A DNA stretch of 35,659 nt from Nitrosovibrio sp. Nv4 (GTDB lineage Bacteria > Pseudomonadota > Alphaproteobacteria > Acetobacterales > Acetobacteraceae): positions 1 through 35,659 of the forward strand of contig CALQHT020000028.1 of assembly GCA_943330455.2 (NCBI GenBank), read 5' to 3'. Shown here in pieces: positions 32,607 through 35,659 of this stretch. The translations under genes were made by a program, and so were the position numbers. The notes below the pieces were generated by a model, which saw only the letters and a program-made list of their open reading frames with translations, did not search any database and had not been told where the DNA came from. Each line of letters starts with the position of its first letter. Within the stretch, counting starts at the first letter, position 1.

Positions 32607-34284
32607 TTTCCTGTGCCATCCAGCCGCGCATGATGTTCAGCGTCTCGTCGGGGTGTTTTTCGACCAGTTCCGAGAGTTTTTTCAGGGCGGAGGCGCGCAT
32701 CTGGCCCTCGATCTGCGCCAGACTGACCAAGCTGTCGTCTTCGATCAGGCCGCTCCCCTCGCCACCGCCGCCCTGACCGGCATAGGTGCCGCCGGGCCCG
32801 GCAATGGCCTGCAGGCCGCTGCCCCCCGGTCCCGCGAAGGCGGCCGATGCACCGGCGGGCAGGCCCAGCAACCCGCCGCCCGGCCCAGCCGCACTCGGCG
32901 CCAGCGCGGTCAGGCGCATGATCATCGGCCGCAGTACCAGCAACAGCGCGAGCAGACCGATCAGACCGAACAATCCGGTTTGCACCAGGCGCATCACGTC
33001 GGGCTTGTCCAGCTTGATGCCCAGCAGACCGCCGGATTCCGGGGCCTCGGTGGGTTCGCCGGCGAAGCGCATGCTGACGACCTCGACCACGTCGCCGCGC
33101 TTTTCGTCGTAGCCGATGGCGCTTTTCACCAGGCTGGTGATGCGAGCCATTTCTTCCTGACCGCGCGGTGCCCAGGTGCGGGTGCCGTCGGCTGCCACGG
33201 TGTCCACGCCGTCGATCATGACGGCGATGCTGACCCGGTCCAGTTGCGGCTGCTCGCGGATCAGGGTGCGGACGGTTTTGCCGATCTCGAAATTGGTGGT
33301 CTCTTCCTGCCGGGATTCCTGCGATCCCGCGCCCGTGCTGCCGGCGTCGGCATTCGGCAGGTTGTTCTGCACCGACACCGTGCCGTTCTGCTCGGTGGTC
33401 TTGTTGTTCGACGTCACGCTCTGCTGGCTGCGGGTGACCTGGCCGTCGGGATCGAATTTTTCCTGAGTTTCGTTCACGCGGTCGAAATTCATGCGCACCG
33501 CGGCCTCCGCGCGCACCCGTCCCGGCCCCAGGCTGCGCTCCAGCATTTCCTCGACAGCGCGCGACAGGCGCAGTTCGGTGGAGCGGCGCACTTCGTCGGC
33601 CGACACCGCGGCGGTCATCTGCCCGACCGGCTGGCCGGCGCGGGCCAGCAGATCGCCGCGTGAATCGACGACCGAGATATTGGGTTGCCGCAGCCCCGGC
33701 ACGGCGGCGCCGACCAGGTTCAGGATCGCCTGCACGCCTTCCCGGTCCAGCCGCTGCGCGCCGGCCATGGTCAGCAGCACGCTGGCCTGGGCGTCCTGGC
33801 GGTCGCGGGCAAAGGGCTCTCGGCGGGGCAGCACCAGATGCACGCGCGCCTGCTTGATGCCGCGAATGGCGCGGATCGAACGCGCGATCTCCCCTTCCAG
33901 GGCGCGGGTTTCGTTGATCTTCTGCTGGAATTCGGTGAAGGCGAGCCCGTCGCCGCGGTCGAACAGCTCATACCCGACCGACCCGCCGGAGGGCAGGCCG
34001 TCCCGCGCCAGCAGCAGCCGGGTGTCGGGGATCTGATCGGCCGGCACCAGGATCTGGGTGCCGCCACCGGCCAGGCGATAGGGGATGCGGCGGCGGGTCA
34101 GTTGTTCCACCACCTGGGCGGATTCCCGCAGGTCCAGGTCGGCATACAGCAACGCCATCTGGTCGTTGCTGCCGCCCCGCATGATCAGCATGGCCAGCAT
34201 CGCCAGCATGCCCAGCCCCACCGCCCCCATGGCAGCGAGACGCGCGACCCCAAGGGCCTTCAGACCCTCCAGAAGCGCGTTCAT
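32599..34284 (-). CDS. fliF: FliF, flagellar MS-ring protein
   Basis: A 561-residue FliF, which builds the membrane ring that starts flagellar assembly. The first membrane segment is at about residues 16-36 and the second at about 433-460. The periplasmic part has the ring-building motifs [21 protein letters not shown] and [24 protein letters not shown] (split here), then [12 protein letters not shown]. The C-terminal tail, ending near [22 protein letters not shown], binds FliG. The ATG at 34284 is chosen because the first conserved residues follow it at once and a GGGGCGG is upstream; the frame is open to 34401. It is the first gene of the flagellar operon seen here. Confidence 0.96.
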   Translation of the reverse strand: MNALLEGLKALGVARLAAMGAVGLGMLAMLAMLIMRGGSNDQMALLYADLDLRESAQVVEQLTRRRIPYRLAGGGTQILVPADQIPDTRLLLARDGLPSGGSVGYELFDRGDGLAFTEFQQKINETRALEGEIARSIRAIRGIKQARVHLVLPRREPFARDRQDAQASVLLTMAGAQRLDREGVQAILNLVGAAVPGLRQPNISVVDSRGDLLARAGQPVGQMTAAVSADEVRRSTELRLSRAVEEMLERSLGPGRVRAEAAVRMNFDRVNETQEKFDPDGQVTRSQQSVTSNNKTTEQNGTVSVQNNLPNADAGSTGAGSQESRQEETTNFEIGKTVRTLIREQPQLDRVSIAVMIDGVDTVAADGTRTWAPRGQEEMARITSLVKSAIGYDEKRGDVVEVVSMRFAGEPTEAPESGGLLGIKLDKPDVMRLVQTGLFGLIGLLALLLVLRPMIMRLTALAPSAAGPGGGLLGLPAGASAAFAGPGGSGLQAIAGPGGTYAGQGGGGEGSGLIEDDSLVSLAQIEGQMRASALKKLSELVEKHPDETLNIMRGWMAQENV

Positions 34285-34408
34285 GCACCGCCCCCTGGGT
34301 TGGCCCCGGGGCGCGGGCGCGTCGGTTGATGTCGCGATCCAATTCGCATCTACGAGCCGATCCCTGGCTGTTCGGCGTCCTGCCTGCGGGCACATAACCA
34401 TGCAGGGG

Positions 34409-34423
34409 CTAACGGTCCGTTAA
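34409..34423 (-). promoter_or_regulatory. Possible CtrA-binding site upstream of fliF
   Basis: On the minus strand this is TTAACGGACCGTTAG, which fits the CtrA half-site pattern TTAA-N7-TTAA with one change in the last base. It lies about 125 bases ahead of the fliF start, where CtrA boxes control early flagellar genes in many Alphaproteobacteria. No convincing sigma54 box was found in the same stretch. One site and one mismatch make this a moderate call at best. Confidence 0.45.
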
Positions 34424-34548
34424 CCGCCGGGCAGATTCTGCCGGGTTCGTGGCCAGGGATCAGCGATGAGAGGGATCGGTGTGGCTTTCGCGCGACCGCG
34501 CTATGATAATCGCCTGATACCAACGGTCGTGACCCCAAAGTTCGTCAC

Positions 34549-34629
34549 CATTGACCGATATCGTCCTCTTACCGTCATCGCCGGACTTGATCAGGCGATG
34601 ACGGTAAGGCGACGGTGCATCGGTCAATG
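34549..34629. repeat. Family B palindromic repeat, copy 3
   Basis: The inner stem TTACCGTCATCGCC (34569-34582) pairs exactly with GGCGATGACGGTAA (34594-34607) around GGACTTGATCA. The outer parts, CATTGACCGAT and ATCGGTCAATG, are also inverse copies with a small mismatch between them and the core. It lies between fliF and the cupin gene and is close to the cupin promoter region. Confidence 0.88.
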
Positions 34630-34680
34630 ATTCGGCCGGTTCGTATGAGACGGCAGACCAACCTGACGGGAGACCATGGG

Positions 34681-35250
34681 ATGTTCGAAAAAGATCGCTT
34701 CATCGCCGAGTGCGAAGCCGCCACCGCGGAAGGCGGCCAACGCGCGGTACGGGAACTGATGGCCCGCACCGTCGCCGACCGCGCCAGTGTGCTCACCGGA
34801 TTGGGGGAGCCGACGCGCGCGGGCATCGAAGTGCTGCACCGTTCCAAGACCACCACCATCCTGAACCTGGTCTGGGGACCGCACATGACGGTCATGCCGC
34901 ATAATCATCATATGTGGGCGGTGATCGGCATCTATGGCGGGCGGGAGGACAATATCTTCTGGCGCGTTTTGCCGCCGGACGCGCGCTGGACGCTGGAAGC
35001 CGCCGGCGCCGTCTCTCTCATGGCCGGCGATGCGTCTCCGTTGGGGCGCGACATCATCCACTCGGTCACCAATCCGTTGGGCAAGCTGACCGGCGCGATC
35101 CATGTCTATGGCGGCGACTTCCTGAAGCAGGAACGCAGCGAATGGCACGAGGAGACCTTGCTGGAAGCCCCCTACGACACGGCAAAGGCGCGCCGGTTGT
35201 TCGAGGAGTCCAATCGGGCCCTGGAAGCGGCCGGCCACGGCAGCGCCTGA
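34681..35250 (+). CDS. Cysteine dioxygenase-like cupin protein
   Basis: A 189-residue single-domain cupin. Sequence around residues 70-90, PHMTVMPHNHHMWAVIGIYGG followed by REDN, gives the two metal-binding His residues and the Glu-containing turn of the cysteine-dioxygenase-like family, and the third His is in the GRDIIHSVTNP segment. Such proteins hold iron and oxidise thiol or small organic substrates; some are simply called predicted metal-dependent enzymes. The ATG at 34681 follows GGGAG; a start at 34615 is open but would overlap the palindrome. It is transcribed away from the flagellar operon. The substrate is not clear from the sequence alone. Confidence 0.8.
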   Translation: MFEKDRFIAECEAATAEGGQRAVRELMARTVADRASVLTGLGEPTRAGIEVLHRSKTTTILNLVWGPHMTVMPHNHHMWAVIGIYGGREDNIFWRVLPPDARWTLEAAGAVSLMAGDASPLGRDIIHSVTNPLGKLTGAIHVYGGDFLKQERSEWHEETLLEAPYDTAKARRLFEESNRALEAAGHGSA

Positions 35251-35659
35251 GCCGTCCCCGCCGTTGGGCGACGCGCAAGAATAAGGGCTGCATCTGGTGT
35301 TAAGCGCGCATCCCTCCAGGTCATGACGGGCCCGCGCCCACCACGACGGGGTTTGCAGCGCCCGCGCCAAATGGAGCCGTGAGTATTTTGTGCGTCGCCT
35401 TACCGGGACCAGGCCCCGCGTCCCAGGCCTGTGGGGTGCGGGGGGTGCGATTCGACATTGTGCGGAGTAACATCGACCGCTCTAACCATGAACCGACAGC
35501 CTCAGCTCACTGTCATTGCCGGGCTTGACCCACGGCTGTCCGGTTTAAATTCGCCCTCCTGCCGCCATAGGAATATCCCCCCACCTGGGTCCTCGCCCCG
35601 GCGCCCCGCATTCACGCCGCGGCCGCTCAATCGGGATCGTGCCGACCGGTTGCACCTGC
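35251..35659. other. Gene-free end of the window
   Basis: About 400 bases with no recognisable gene on either strand. The only structure seen is the partial family B palindrome at 35491-35545. A gene starting or ending just beyond the window edge cannot be excluded. Confidence 0.4.
35491..35545. repeat. Family B palindromic repeat, copy 4 (right half deleted)
   Basis: AACCGACAGCC (35491-35501) pairs with GGCTGTCCGGTT (35534-35545, one extra base), but the core TGTCATTGCCGGGCTTGACCC is present only once, without the mirror half found at 3656-3785 and 34549-34629. The sequence just ahead, TAACCATG, matches the start of the copy at 7512. Confidence 0.65.

Noticed and set aside
34285-34560. Sigma54 promoter ahead of fliF
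   Set aside because: The nearest GG/GC pairs have wrong spacing or composition, so none could be called.

Overview
The window is GC-rich DNA with dense, mostly short-spaced gene runs on both strands. The gene families point to a flagellated alphaproteobacterium, most likely in Rhodospirillales/Acetobacteraceae. The reasons are the fliF-fliG-fliH-fliN-flbD-flhA gene order, an FlbD-type activator, a possible CtrA box ahead of fliF, and many GC-rich palindromic intergenic repeats. The assignment is an inference; no rRNA, tRNA or other taxonomic marker is present.

Layout. (1) 143-4359, plus strand: a binding protein, FecCD/BtuC-type permease, ATPase and TonB-like protein, followed by a PduO-type cob(I)alamin adenosyltransferase. 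This is most simply a corrinoid uptake and activation locus. (2) 4592-7249, minus strand: a hybrid sensor histidine kinase broken by one frameshift, and a translationally coupled RmlC-type sugar epimerase. (3) 7867-9590, plus strand: ribF and an alpha/beta hydrolase with a Cys nucleophile, closed by a strong terminator. (4) 16132 down to 9754, minus strand: six co-directional genes, namely a limonene-monooxygenase-like flavin monooxygenase, a class III CoA-transferase, a duplicated carboxymuconolactone-decarboxylase-like protein, an alpha/beta hydrolase, a second luciferase-like monooxygenase and a Crp/Fnr regulator. This looks like an uncharacterised catabolic operon. (5) 16823-20479: a polysaccharide pyruvyl transferase-like protein, KdsD and an unknown protein, suggesting surface-glycan work. 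(6) 23752 down to 21019, minus strand: a Bcr/CflA exporter, a class I glutamine amidotransferase-like hydrolase and an SDR lacking the usual catalytic residues. (7) 23970-24607, plus strand: a HigBA-like toxin-antitoxin pair. (8) 34284 down to 24713, minus strand: the flagellar operon fliF-fliG-fliH-fliN-flbD-flhA-flhF-flhG. (9) 34681-35250, plus strand: a cysteine-dioxygenase-like cupin.

The most unusual signal is structural. Two families of long palindromic repeats recur through the window. Family A (1-84, 4422-4538, 26270-26402, 31393-31559) is built from short or long versions of the same arm. One copy makes a 71-bp inverted repeat with a single G.T wobble between fliG and fliH. Another sits inside the flhF reading frame and is translated into an extra linker of about 44 residues. 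Family B (3656-3785, 7512-7640, 34549-34629, 35491-35545) is a separate, more degenerate palindrome. A third event, a 239-bp unit bounded by 11-bp direct repeats, appears to have split an ancestral stop/start overlap between the binding-protein and permease genes. A 15-bp triple repeat also adds residues to the C-terminus of FliH.
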